A stretch of 23,752 nt of DNA from positions 1-23,752 of IMG/VR virus record IMGVR_UViG_3300025913_000937, one strand, 5' to 3'. A program made the position numbers and the translations under genes. Under the pieces are notes generated by a model. The model made no database searches. It saw only the letters and a list, made by a program, of their open reading frames with translations, and was not told where the DNA came from. Below are positions 8,138-14,879 of the stretch, piece after piece; position 1 is the first letter of the stretch; each line of letters starts with the position of its first letter. Source of the stretch: a virus.

Positions 8138-8773
8138 TTAGAGGGCGACGGCGAGCGCCACGGCTCGCCCGAGGAAGGCTGCATTGTCGGTGAGGTCGGC
8201 GGTCGATAGCGGCTGCCAGGCGGCTGTCGTCCCGTCGGTCTTCAGCACCTTGCCGGCGTTCCCCACCTGGCCCGGCAGGACGCCGGCGTTGGCGGTGAAG
8301 GCCGTGTTGTCGACATAGGCCTTGGTGGCGGCCATCTGGGCCGAGGTCGGGTCGGCCAGGCCGGTGAGTTGCTGGCCGCCGAAGGCGGTGCCCTGCACGC
8401 GTACGACATTCGCTCCGTCACAGACCACCTGCACGATCTCGCCCGGCTGCACGGCCACGGCCGCGCCCGCGCCGGTGGTCAGCGTCACCGCCGCGGTGCA
8501 GCCGTTCCAAACCGCATAGGCCTTGGAGACGCTGGGTACGGTGACCGTGAATGGCCCCGCGCCGGTGAACTTCAGGATCGCCGCGCGGGCCTCGTCGTCG
8601 CCGGCGTTGGCGGTGGACAGCGTGGTGTCGCCGCTGAGCGCCTTGGTGAGCACGCCGGCCACCGCATAGTCGGCGTGGCCCAGTACGGTGTTCAGCTTGT
8701 CGCCCCACAGGTTGATGTTCTCACCGGTGAACTGCAGCTCGAAGCGCAGGGATGAGGACCAGGACGAGGGCAT
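8138..8773 (-). CDS. Tail-fibre-like protein
   Basis: 211-residue protein. The N-terminal NINLWGDKLNTVL matches the WG..LN motif found at the start of many phage tail-fibre and tail proteins. It is followed by beta-rich repeats (TVTVPSVSKAYAVWNG, VQPGEIVQVVCDG) and fibre-like linker text such as DPTSAQMAATKAYVD and GNAGKVLKTDGT, common in phage fibres. ATG 8773 shares its base with the stop of the upstream small gene (TGATG), which decides the start. It sits between the adaptor block and the adhesin genes. A fibre or baseplate-appendage role is likely. Confidence 0.7.
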   Translation of the reverse strand: MPSSWSSSLRFELQFTGENINLWGDKLNTVLGHADYAVAGVLTKALSGDTTLSTANAGDDEARAAILKFTGAGPFTVTVPSVSKAYAVWNGCTAAVTLTTGAGAAVAVQPGEIVQVVCDGANVVRVQGTAFGGQQLTGLADPTSAQMAATKAYVDNTAFTANAGVLPGQVGNAGKVLKTDGTTAAWQPLSTADLTDNAAFLGRAVALAVAL

Positions 8774-9018
8774 CAGACGATCACCGCGCCGGTGTCTTCG
8801 CGGATCCAGTGGGCCCCGTCGGAGTGGGCCAGCACGTTGAGGTCGCTCACCAGCGCCACGCACTGCGGATAGGTCGCCGCCGGCGGCAGCTTGGCCTGCG
8901 CCACGGCGAACGCCGGCTTGGGCTCCTCCGGCGTCTGCAGTTCGCGGATCGCGTCGTGGATCGACTTCAACACCGCGTGGAAGGCGGCCGGGATGTCCGG
9001 CCCGATGGGCGTCAGCAT
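8773..9018 (-). CDS. Small conserved phage protein
   Basis: 81-residue soluble protein with the closing block YPQCVALVSDLNVLAHSDGAHW, resembling small proteins next to tail-fibre genes in alphaproteobacterial prophages. It is spaced 4 bases from the adaptor stop, with GGAG inside the adaptor 3' end as ribosome site, and is coupled downstream by TGATG to the fibre-like gene. The function is not known. Confidence 0.5.
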   Translation of the reverse strand: MLTPIGPDIPAAFHAVLKSIHDAIRELQTPEEPKPAFAVAQAKLPPAATYPQCVALVSDLNVLAHSDGAHWIREDTGAVIV

Positions 9019-9022
9019 GGGA

Positions 9023-9664
9023 TCAGTCTCCTCGCAGGATGTCGAACTCGCCGCCGCGATGGCGGGGCGTCTCGGTGATCAGGGTGCGGGCGGCGCGCGC
9101 GCGGGCGTCCTTGGCGTTGACCTCGCCGACCGCGCGTTCGAGCCGCGCCTCGTAGGCGGCCGCCAACGCGTCGTCGCGCAGGAAGGGACCCGCCTCGCAC
9201 AGCGTCGCGAACAGATAGACGTCCGGATGGTCGGCCAGCAGTCCGTTCACCGGCGCGGCGTCGGAAAGCGCGAACTTCACCAGCATCCGCAGCACCAGCC
9301 CATAGGCCTGGTCGCACGGCCGGTCGAACGCCAGGTTGCTCCCATCGATGGACCAGCTCGCGGGCCGGCCCTGCAGGCTGGTGGCGCCCAGCAGGCTGGG
9401 CTCGATGAACCGCAGCACCTCGCGGTTCGCGCCGCTGACGATCCACAGAGCCAGGGGCTCGGCGAAGCCCGCGGGCAGCGGGATGAAGCGTCCGCCGGCG
9501 GTCGCGGTCAGCGCCGCCTCCGTCTCGGCCAGCCTGGCGCGCAACACCCGGTTCAGCCGGGCTTCGGCCAGCGTGATGAATTCCGGGATGCGCGCGGTCA
9601 GGTCTGCGCGCACCAGCCAATTGGCCGCCGCCGCCTGCAGCTCGGCGTAGGTCGTGATGGACAT
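9023..9664 (-). CDS. Head-tail adaptor protein (phage adaptor family)
   Basis: 213-residue protein starting MSITTYAELQAAAANWL, followed by DLTARIPEFITLAEARLNR. This N-terminus is characteristic of the phage adaptor/connector family that forms the ring between portal and tail (tail tubular A or SU10-adaptor-like). The body is helical with RFIPLPAGFAE and DRPCDQAYGLVLR segments. ATG 9664 fits the conserved start; the frame is open to 9754 but that part is repeat sequence. It follows coat protein and cassette D, the normal place for head completion genes. Confidence 0.78.
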   Translation of the reverse strand: MSITTYAELQAAAANWLVRADLTARIPEFITLAEARLNRVLRARLAETEAALTATAGGRFIPLPAGFAEPLALWIVSGANREVLRFIEPSLLGATSLQGRPASWSIDGSNLAFDRPCDQAYGLVLRMLVKFALSDAAPVNGLLADHPDVYLFATLCEAGPFLRDDALAAAYEARLERAVGEVNAKDARARAARTLITETPRHRGGEFDILRGD

Positions 9665-9709
9665 GTTGATTCCATGAAAAAAGGCCGCACCTGGGGCGCA
9701 GCTGCTAGT

Positions 9710-9762
9710 CGACGGACCCTTGATCCGTCGGCGGGTTCTGGGCAGGCGGCGCAATCTTGCGC
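9710..9762. repeat. Intergenic palindromic repeat
   Basis: Two adjacent inverted repeats lie between the adaptor start and the cassette D membrane gene. One has 7-bp arms CGACGGA/TCCGTCG with a 7-base loop (9710-9730). The other is the near-palindrome GCGCAA-tc-TTGCGC (9749-9762). The arrangement resembles small dispersed palindromic elements seen between genes in Caulobacterales. It may also act as a terminator for the cassette D gene. Confidence 0.45.
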
Positions 9763-9769
9763 GACCCCG

Positions 9770-10162
9770 CTAGCCAGGCAGGAAGAGAGCCCCGAAGAAC
9801 GTCAGCCAACTCAAGGCCAACCACACGACGACGATAGCCGCGAAGGCGAGCGGCCTGATTCGGGGCCGCAGAAATCTGCGCGCCAGCCAGTGGCATACGC
9901 CGGTCGCCGCGACGGGAACCGCGACCCGAAGCAACAATGGGGTCGAGGCGGGGAAGATCATCATCAAGGTCATCGGCAACAGGCCGAAAAGATTACCGAC
10001 GGTATTGCCGATCCGTTCGCAGGCCTGCTCGTGGCCCGGCCAGACGCAGCCCTTCCATTGCAGGATCGTGGCCGGGACATTGATCCAGAGCCATGCGAGT
10101 AGCAGGCCTCGGGGAATCGAGAGCCGCCGCGCTTCGCTATCGGGTTCGGACTTGTCCTGCAT
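9770..10162 (-). CDS. Cassette D membrane protein, four helices
   Basis: 130-residue protein with a polar N-terminal tail (1-16), about four membrane helices (roughly 17-36, 56-72, 76-95, 104-127) and a Cys pair in the loop after helix 1. No family recognised. It lies between coat and adaptor, where P22-like phages normally encode only head-completion genes, so it is an accessory insert. A 47-codon gene precedes it on the same strand, and a LexA-type box (10372-10386) precedes both. Size and topology match the other cassette membrane proteins (11902, 13248, 17392), though I see no clear sequence identity. Possible roles are an immunity protein, superinfection exclusion or an SOS-induced membrane effector. 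Confidence 0.65.
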   Translation of the reverse strand: MQDKSEPDSEARRLSIPRGLLLAWLWINVPATILQWKGCVWPGHEQACERIGNTVGNLFGLLPMTLMMIFPASTPLLLRVAVPVAATGVCHWLARRFLRPRIRPLAFAAIVVVWLALSWLTFFGALFLPG

Positions 10163-10210
10163 CCATTGCCCTGCCGTAAGCTGCCCGCGCCCTTTGCGCC
10201 AAACGGATCG

Positions 10211-10354
10211 TCACCTAGCCGCCGCATCAGCCCATCGACGACGGACTTCCCCGTTCAACGAGTCGTCGGGGCCGAGTTTCGGCGCCAGGGCCAGGCCGAG
10301 GTTGCCCTCTAGGAGCAGCCCGTCGACATGAGCGTGGAAATCGTCGGTCAGCAT
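10211..10354 (-). CDS. 47-residue small protein, cassette D
   Basis: Small open frame encoding 47 residues, MLTDDFHAHVDGLLLEG to EVRRRWADAAAR, amphipathic and soluble with no membrane helix. GGAAAG stands just before the ATG at 10354. It ends 48 bases before the cassette D membrane gene on the same strand, and a perfect LexA-type box lies 18 bases upstream of its start. The length is short enough for chance, but the ribosome site and the box favour a real gene. Function unknown; it could be the partner of the membrane protein. Confidence 0.45.
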   Translation of the reverse strand: MLTDDFHAHVDGLLLEGNLGLALAPKLGPDDSLNGEVRRRWADAAAR

Positions 10355-10371
10355 GTCTTTCCATCCAACCA

Positions 10372-10386
10372 GAACAAATTACGAAC
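10372..10386 (-). promoter_or_regulatory. LexA-type (SOS) box, cassette D
   Basis: Minus-strand GTTC-GTAATTT-GTTC is an exact match to the alphaproteobacterial LexA operator GTTC-N7-GTTC. It overlaps a TAATTT hexamer that could serve as a -10. It lies between the coat terminator hairpin and the 47-residue gene, so it is placed to control cassette D. Confidence 0.65.
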
Positions 10387-10412
10387 AGCAATACCCAAGC
10401 TTGCCGAAGGGT

Positions 10413-10438
10413 GGAGCCGCCCGCAGGGGGGCGGCTCC
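10413..10438 (-). terminator. Hairpin after coat gene
   Basis: A perfect 10-bp stem (GGAGCCGCCC with GGGCGGCTCC) and 6-base loop starts 9 bases after the coat stop, with an outer CCGAA/TTCGG pairing. No T-tract follows, so it may be an attenuator or RNA-stability element rather than a full terminator. Confidence 0.6.
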
Positions 10439-10446
10439 ATTTCGGC

Positions 10447-11643
10447 CTAGTGGTTGGCCAGCCGGCAGGCGAGCTGCGGCCGGATGGTCTTGAAGCCGTA
10501 GAGGACATCGAGCCGGCACGGGAACTTGTCGGAGTTGATGTCGTACTGGCGCACGATCCGCATCGAGACCCCGTCGAAGGCTTCCCGGGCGGCGAAGTCG
10601 ACGCCGCGGGGCATCACCATGTCGGCGCTGGCGAACGCGAACGCCCCCTTCTGGTAGGCCATGGAGATGCCATAGGCCGTTGAGCCCGTGCCGGAGACGG
10701 TGATCACCGCATTGTCCGCCGGCGAGCCGGAGACGTTCTGCGTCGGGCCGGCGGTGACGATGGCCGGGCTGATCGCGATGGTCAGGTTGCCCGTCCCGTC
10801 CGCCGTGTCGTTCGCCGTCGCCACGAACTGCTGCGGGATGCCGGTGGACTGCTTGGTCTCCGGATGCACCCGGAAGACGTTGGCGATGGTGAACACGTCC
10901 CCCTGCTTCAGCGCCGCCGTCGAGGCCGTCCAGCCGTCGGTGACCAGGTTCGCGCCGGTCTGGGTCGCCCCATTGACCAGCGGCGTGCCCGCCTTGGTGC
11001 CGGGCGTGTGCGACGGCCAGAGCGTATTCTCCATGAAGTCGAACCCGGCGGTCCGGCCCATGAAGCCCTCGCGGTTCTGCCGGCTGATGGTGTCCTGGTC
11101 GTTGAACAGGCCCTTCAGGGCGTCCACCAGGTCGACGTTGTCCTGGGTGTTCAGGTTGCAGGTCCGCCCGTTCAGCGGCGCCAGGTTGTCCACCAGGATC
11201 TTGCGGCCCTGCAGCACCTTGGCGAAGGTCGAGGGCTGCCCCTGGTTGTCCACCTGGTTGTAGATGTCCTTGTACATGCTCATGGCGTCCGCCTCGATAT
11301 TGGCGGCCAGCACGGCCATGGCCGGCTCCAGGATGCGCTCGGAGAAGTCGTCCAGCGCGAGCGTCAGGTCCACCGAGGTGAAGTTCAGGTCGACGCCCTT
11401 CTGGGTCTGCACCTTCAGGTCCACGGAGGTTTCCGTGGTGTCCTGCGCGGCCAGCGTCGAGCCCGTGCGCACGGTGTACTGGTTGGGCAGGCGCACCTTC
11501 AGGGTGTCGCCCACCTTGGCGCCCTGGCGGGCGAAGCTGTCGTCGTATTCCCGCGTGATGGAGCCCACGAAGTTGAGCTTCTGGTGCAGCACGCGCAGGG
11601 CCTCCCGCGTCACCGCGGTCGGCGTCAGGATGGCGTTGGCCAT
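10447..11643 (-). CDS. Major coat protein, P22 gp5-like
   Basis: 398-residue protein of the P22 coat protein family (HK97-fold major capsid protein). The N-terminus MANAILTPTAVTREALRVL, the segment EYDDSFARQGAKVGDTLKVRLP and the beta-rich C-terminal part with AFASADMVMPRG and SMRIVRQYDI are typical of the family, and the length is near the usual 400-430. It builds the icosahedral shell with the scaffold encoded upstream. AAAGGA precedes the ATG by 7 bases. Its first 12 codons and ribosome site are duplicated near 13007. The coat gene is separated from scaffold by cassettes A and B and followed by a strong hairpin. Confidence 0.9.
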   Translation of the reverse strand: MANAILTPTAVTREALRVLHQKLNFVGSITREYDDSFARQGAKVGDTLKVRLPNQYTVRTGSTLAAQDTTETSVDLKVQTQKGVDLNFTSVDLTLALDDFSERILEPAMAVLAANIEADAMSMYKDIYNQVDNQGQPSTFAKVLQGRKILVDNLAPLNGRTCNLNTQDNVDLVDALKGLFNDQDTISRQNREGFMGRTAGFDFMENTLWPSHTPGTKAGTPLVNGATQTGANLVTDGWTASTAALKQGDVFTIANVFRVHPETKQSTGIPQQFVATANDTADGTGNLTIAISPAIVTAGPTQNVSGSPADNAVITVSGTGSTAYGISMAYQKGAFAFASADMVMPRGVDFAAREAFDGVSMRIVRQYDINSDKFPCRLDVLYGFKTIRPQLACRLANH

Positions 11644-11840
11644 TCGGTCGTCCTTTCAGAGTGGGTTTGAGATGTGGCCGCGCGAGGCCGCCGAGGCGCG
11701 AAGGACGCGCGTGCTCGACGCCGGCCGGCGTTCAGCCGGCGGCGGTCAGGTCAAGGATGACGGCCCACCCGGGTGGTCGGAGCCGTTGGCGTCGCCGCGC
11801 GGCTTGGAACCGGGAAGACCGAGGTCTCAGGCCTGGCGGC

Positions 11841-11869
11841 TTGCGTCCGCCAAGGCCAAGGTCTAGGTT
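11841..11869 (+). promoter_or_regulatory. Candidate promoter of cassette A membrane gene
   Basis: TTGCGT (11841-11846) and TAGGTT (11864-11869) are separated by 17 bases. The LexA-type box begins at the next base, covering the expected transcription start. The same arrangement occurs at cassette B. Confidence 0.45.
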
Positions 11870-11884
11870 GAACGAAACAGGAAC
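11870..11884 (-). promoter_or_regulatory. LexA-type (SOS) box, cassette A
   Basis: GTTC-CTGTTTC-GTTC on the minus strand (GAAC-GAAACAG-GAAC on plus) is an exact GTTC-N7-GTTC match. It lies just after a candidate plus-strand -10 and 17 bases before the cassette A membrane gene. Confidence 0.68.
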
Positions 11885-11901
11885 AATGAGGGCGGTTTCG
11901 C

Positions 11902-12264
11902 GTGACTGAACGTCCTGCCGTTTTCAGGCGCTACATCGTGCCGACAGTCCTCTGGGCGGGTGCGATGATCGCGTTTCCGTTGGTGCACTATCTGCCGGAC
12001 AGCGTCGACCTTCCCGCTCTTCTGGCATGCCTGGGTAGCCATACCCTCGGCGGCTGCTGGATGCTCTACAGCCTGCGAGGGCGGCGCGACCTGTTGGGCT
12101 GGCGGATTCTCGTCGGGCTCCCGGCGACCGCTTCGTTGGCTATTTCGCTTTGGGCGATGCGCACGGACGACATGCAATTCGCCAGCGTGCTCGTCACCGG
12201 CGTGATCGCTGCGATCCTCTGGCTGATGTTTGCGGCGATGCGGCTGCCGCCCCCGGCGGAATAG
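11902..12264 (+). CDS. Cassette A membrane protein, four helices
   Basis: 120-residue protein with about four membrane helices (11-29, 36-56, 67-86, 92-113), short loops and a Pro-rich tail. Start GTG 11902 follows the LexA-type box by 17 bases; the 5' leader would be very short, and a weak GAGGG lies upstream. It runs against the phage operon and ends 12 bases from the end of the convergent gene at 12277. No family recognised. It occupies the same place as the 125-residue protein at 13248 in the duplicated unit, with similar topology but no clear sequence match. Candidate immunity or SOS-induced membrane protein; function inferred only from context. Confidence 0.68.
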   Translation: MTERPAVFRRYIVPTVLWAGAMIAFPLVHYLPDSVDLPALLACLGSHTLGGCWMLYSLRGRRDLLGWRILVGLPATASLAISLWAMRTDDMQFASVLVTGVIAAILWLMFAAMRLPPPAE

Positions 12265-12276
12265 GCCGCGGGACAG

Positions 12277-12891
12277 TCACGGCCAGGGTGCGTCGATCGG
12301 CACGAAGGGCGGGGCGAGCCCGGAGTCGTACCCCCAGGTCCGAGTGTCTCCCACCCGCTTGCCGTATTGGCGGGCGTTGAAATCTCCGATGACTGAATTG
12401 GAATTTGATCTGACCACCTGGTAGGGCGCGCCGGAGGCGTTCACCCGCGCGGCGTCGGCCCTGGCCGGTTCGACAGCCTGGGCTGCGGTCCGCCCGTAGA
12501 GATACCGCCTGGAGACGATCCGGCTGTCCGCTGCGTAGTCGGGACTCTGTTCGGCTGGATCGACCTGGGCGTGGAGGAGCAGGCCCTGCGGTCCGCCGCG
12601 ATAGATATATTGGTTCCGGCCGTCGTCGTAGGTCTGGAACATGTGGTCGGCCGGCGTGGGAATGCCGAACGGGCGCACGTTGTCCGCCCGCACCGTGATC
12701 TCAGTCCCGGGTGGTCGCCTCGGCGCGCTCGCCAAGGCCGCTTGCTCTTGCGGTGACAGCAGGATGCCATCCTGAAACGGAGTGCTGCGGCGCAGCCCGC
12801 CAAGCAGTCCGCCGGGGTCCGGCGCGGGAATGAATCCCGCCTGCGGCCCCGGCAGAAACGGGTTCGTCGAATAATCCGGCGGACCGCTCAT
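12277..12891 (-). CDS. Cassette A RGGP/NSNS-domain protein, unknown function
   Basis: 204-residue soluble protein. A Pro/Gly-rich N-terminus is followed by PPGTEITVRADNVRP (60-74), ADHMFQTYDDG (81-91, including His83), YRGGPQG (97-103), SNSNSVIGDF (162-171), QYGKRVGD and WGYDSGLAP. The Asp-His...RGGP...NSNS layout resembles uncharacterised proteins found in secreted or phage-linked settings; a hydrolase-like fold is possible but unproven. AGAGGGA gives a strong ribosome site for ATG 12891, which also overlaps the stop of the 39-codon chimera. The protein at 13634 is a shorter paralogue. It lies convergent with the membrane gene at 11902, an arrangement consistent with an effector/immunity pair. 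Confidence 0.6.
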   Translation of the reverse strand: MSGPPDYSTNPFLPGPQAGFIPAPDPGGLLGGLRRSTPFQDGILLSPQEQAALASAPRRPPGTEITVRADNVRPFGIPTPADHMFQTYDDGRNQYIYRGGPQGLLLHAQVDPAEQSPDYAADSRIVSRRYLYGRTAAQAVEPARADAARVNASGAPYQVVRSNSNSVIGDFNARQYGKRVGDTRTWGYDSGLAPPFVPIDAPWP

Positions 12892-13007
12892 CGGAGTTCC
12901 CTCTGCGCGATATCGTTGCGCCGTGTCGTCCATTCTCTGGCGCCGGGCCCGTCGCGCGGAGCCCACTGCGGCGTCACCGCGGTCGGCGTCAGGATGGCGT
13001 TGGCCAT
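12888..13007 (-). pseudogene. Coat-scaffold chimeric mini-ORF (duplication junction)
   Basis: 39 codons starting at the duplicated coat ATG and ribosome site. The first 12 residues, MANAILTPTAVT, equal the coat N-terminus. The last part, REWTTRRNDIAQRELR, matches the scaffold C-terminus KEWMKRRNDLVRKGR in protein and DNA. The stop overlaps the start of the next gene (ATGA). The frame is best read as a fossil of the tandem duplication join. It may still be translated and feed ribosomes to the downstream gene. Confidence 0.7.
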
Positions 13008-13182
13008 TCGGTCGTCCTTTCAGGATGTATTGTGATGGGTCTGGGCCGCGCGAAGCCTCCGAGGCGCGAAACACGCGCGTGTTCGGCGGCGGTCAGGTCG
13101 GGATCGGCGACCGGCCCGGGATTCGAAGCTGTTGGCGTCTCCGCGCAGCCTTGAGGCGGGTCGGTCCGGGTTGGCGGCGGAC

Positions 13183-13211
13183 TTGCGCCCGCGTCCGCCA
13201 CGGCCCAGGTT
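13183..13211 (+). promoter_or_regulatory. Candidate promoter of cassette B membrane gene
   Basis: TTGCGC (13183-13188) and CAGGTT (13206-13211) are separated by 17 bases, with the LexA-type box immediately after. It is homologous to the cassette A promoter, with a weaker -10. Confidence 0.4.
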
Positions 13212-13226
13212 GAACGAAACAGGAAC
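13212..13226 (-). promoter_or_regulatory. LexA-type (SOS) box, cassette B
   Basis: GTTC-CTGTTTC-GTTC on the minus strand, exact match and identical to the cassette A box although the surrounding leader has diverged. It lies 21 bases before the cassette B membrane gene. Confidence 0.68.
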
Positions 13227-13247
13227 GCTCCCCGTTCTGGAGATTGC

Positions 13248-13625
13248 ATGCGAAGCCTTTCCAGGTGGCAGAGGTGGTCCGGTGGGGCCGCGATCGTCGC
13301 GCCTCTCGCTGGCCTCGTCGGTCTCGGCGTGGGGCCGCGCCTGGGAGGGTCGCAGGGTCCGCTCGTGTACGGCGCTGCTCTGGTCTACGTCGCAAGCGCT
13401 TGCACCTGGACCATCGCCTCGGTCCGGGACCCCGGCGTCATGGCCCGGCGATTGCTGTTTATCTGGCTGCCGGCCGCGCTCCCGGTCGCGCTTTGCGTCT
13501 ATGTCGCGAAAGCCTATGTGGACGAGGAGCAGGCTTTCCTCTTCCTGCTGCTCGTCCCGCCAACCGCCCTGATCCTGTTGACCTGTTTCATCTCCACGGC
13601 GGTGGCGTTCATCGCCGACACCTAG
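13248..13625 (+). CDS. Cassette B membrane protein, four helices
   Basis: 125-residue protein with a basic N-terminus (MRSLSRWQRW) and about four membrane helices (12-30, 38-57, 68-88, 96-121). GGAG lies 7 bases before ATG 13248. It is convergent with the short RGGP/NSNS paralogue, stops 8 bases apart, and is preceded by a LexA-type box and a promoter homologous to that of cassette A. It is equivalent by position to the protein at 11902, yet the two show little sequence similarity, so this gene was replaced or has evolved fast. No family recognised; immunity, exclusion or SOS membrane effector are options. Confidence 0.68.
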   Translation: MRSLSRWQRWSGGAAIVAPLAGLVGLGVGPRLGGSQGPLVYGAALVYVASACTWTIASVRDPGVMARRLLFIWLPAALPVALCVYVAKAYVDEEQAFLFLLLVPPTALILLTCFISTAVAFIADT

Positions 13626-13633
13626 GCCCGAAC

Positions 13634-13927
13634 TCAAAAAGCTGGGTAGCGCACATACGGCGCAACATCGGGCAGATTGCGCATCGGCAACAGCTCGGTG
13701 TCGTAGCCCAACGTGCTTCTATCGCCGATACGTCGGCCGTATTGCGACTTTGTGAAACCACCGATCAGCGAATTCGAGTTCGACGCGAGGACCCCATAGA
13801 GCGGATCCAGCTGGTCGGCGACAGAGGGAAGGCCGGAAGGGCGGACCGGCGTCGCGCGTACCGTCACCTCCGTGCCGGGTAAGCGCTGCGGCGCCCGGGC
13901 GAGGATCGCCCAATCGCCAAGCGTCAT
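13634..13927 (-). CDS. Cassette B short NSNS-domain paralogue, probably truncated
   Basis: 97-residue protein matching the cassette A protein at LPGTEVTVRATPVRP (16-30), ADQLDPLYG, SNSNSLIGGF (49-58) and QYGRRIGD...GYDTELLP. The stretch that carries RGGP in the longer protein is missing: the sequence passes from ADQLDPLYGV almost directly to NSNS, and the His of ADHMF is absent. It therefore looks like an internal-deletion derivative, perhaps inactive. The frame is open from just after the scaffold stop (14000) and the peptide before the ATG is coding-like, so the true start is uncertain; no strong ribosome site is seen. Confidence 0.5.
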   Translation of the reverse strand: MTLGDWAILARAPQRLPGTEVTVRATPVRPSGLPSVADQLDPLYGVLASNSNSLIGGFTKSQYGRRIGDRSTLGYDTELLPMRNLPDVAPYVRYPAF

Positions 13928-13999
13928 CAGCGGCCCGCCCAGCGACGCCGCGTTGTCGGCGGGAAGCTGCCCGCTCAGGTCAGGACGATAGGTCGCCGT

Positions 14000-14815
14000 C
14001 TACCGCCCCTTCCGCACCAGGTCGTTGCGCCGCTTCATCCATTCCTTGGTGCCGAGTTCGTCGCGCACCCCACCGCCGCCGGCCGCCGAGCCCGAGACCA
14101 GCACCGCCGGGCGCACGGCCTGGGCCTGAACCGCCGCACGCGACGCGCCTTCGCGCTGTCCCGCGGCATCCGCCTGGCAGGCGCGATGCAGGATCTTCCA
14201 CACCCGCGGGTCGTCCTGCTGGCTCAGCTCCTCCAGCGTCACCCCATGGCTGCGGGCGTAGTCCACCAGCTTGGCGGCCAGCTCCGGCGACCAGCCGTCG
14301 ATCTCCTTCTGCAGGACACGGCCCGTCTCGGCCATCCGCCCGGCGGCTTCCTGTGCGGCCGCCAGCCGGCCGTGCGCCGCGCGCTGGCCGATCGTCTGGG
14401 CAAGACCCTCCCGCGCCCGGGCCATGCCCTGCGCCCGCGCCCACAGCGCCTGCGCGCCCTGGGGGTCCTGGGCGGCGAAGGCCCGCCAGTCCACCCCGTC
14501 CAGATGCGCCAGCTGCTGGTCCAGCGCCGCCAGCTGCACGTGCTCATGGCTCGCCTGGCCGAGCGCATCGGCATGCGCCGCCACCGCCTGCCGCTCCGCC
14601 TCCAGCGTCCTCCGATGCTCGGCCAGCTCCTGGGTCTTGCGGGTGTAGTCCGCGTGCCGCAGGACCGCGCCCTTCAGCGCCGCCGGCAAGGTGTGCACCT
14701 GGCCGTCGAGCTCCAGGTCGAACGTGTCATCGCCCTTGTCGTCGAGCAGAGCCGCCTCATCGGCAGCCATGGCGCGCACGGGTTCGTCGGCGTCTAGCGC
14801 CCGATCATCTTGCAT
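14000..14815 (-). CDS. Phage scaffold protein
   Basis: 271-residue, highly charged, helical protein between portal and coat genes. An acidic N-terminus is followed by LDGQVHTLPAALKGAVLRHADYTRKTQELAE, the usual opening of phage scaffold-type proteins, then long Ala/Gln/Arg/Glu-rich coiled-coil-like helices. The C-terminus KEWMKRRNDLVRKGR is the W..RRN basic end seen in scaffolds that bind coat protein. Scaffold guides procapsid assembly and then leaves. AAAGGAA precedes ATG 14815. Sequence related to its 3' end reappears at about 12890-12930 as part of the cassette duplication. Confidence 0.78.
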   Translation of the reverse strand: MQDDRALDADEPVRAMAADEAALLDDKGDDTFDLELDGQVHTLPAALKGAVLRHADYTRKTQELAEHRRTLEAERQAVAAHADALGQASHEHVQLAALDQQLAHLDGVDWRAFAAQDPQGAQALWARAQGMARAREGLAQTIGQRAAHGRLAAAQEAAGRMAETGRVLQKEIDGWSPELAAKLVDYARSHGVTLEELSQQDDPRVWKILHRACQADAAGQREGASRAAVQAQAVRPAVLVSGSAAGGGGVRDELGTKEWMKRRNDLVRKGR

Positions 14816-14833
14816 GGGATTTCCTTTGGAATG

Positions 14834-14848
14834 CGGGCCTTGGGCCCG
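14834..14848 (-). terminator. Short hairpin between portal and scaffold
   Basis: CGGGCC-ttg-GGCCCG forms a 6-bp stem with a 3-base loop in the 64-base gap between portal stop and scaffold start. There is no T-tract; it may be an attenuator or processing site. Confidence 0.3.
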
Positions 14849-14879
14849 AAGGGGTGGCGAGACCGCGAGAGCTCGTCGA

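Larger units (their letters stand above)
11607..11884. repeat. Coat 5' end and leader, duplicate copy 1
   Basis: This copy contains the first 12 coat codons, the coat ribosome site, a leader of about 210 bases and the LexA-type box. The 52 bases at 11607-11658 recur identically at 12971-13022. The rest aligns at lower identity with 13023-13226, and the box end is again identical (GTTGAACGAAACAGGAAC). The leader itself contains no convincing gene. Confidence 0.8.
12971..13226. repeat. Coat 5' end and leader, duplicate copy 2
   Basis: Second copy of the coat start, leader and LexA-type box found at 11607-11884. The coat-start part is identical over 52 bases and the central part is diverged with small gaps. 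It covers most of the stretch between the gene starts at 12891 and 13248. Apart from the chimera I see no gene in it. Confidence 0.8.
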
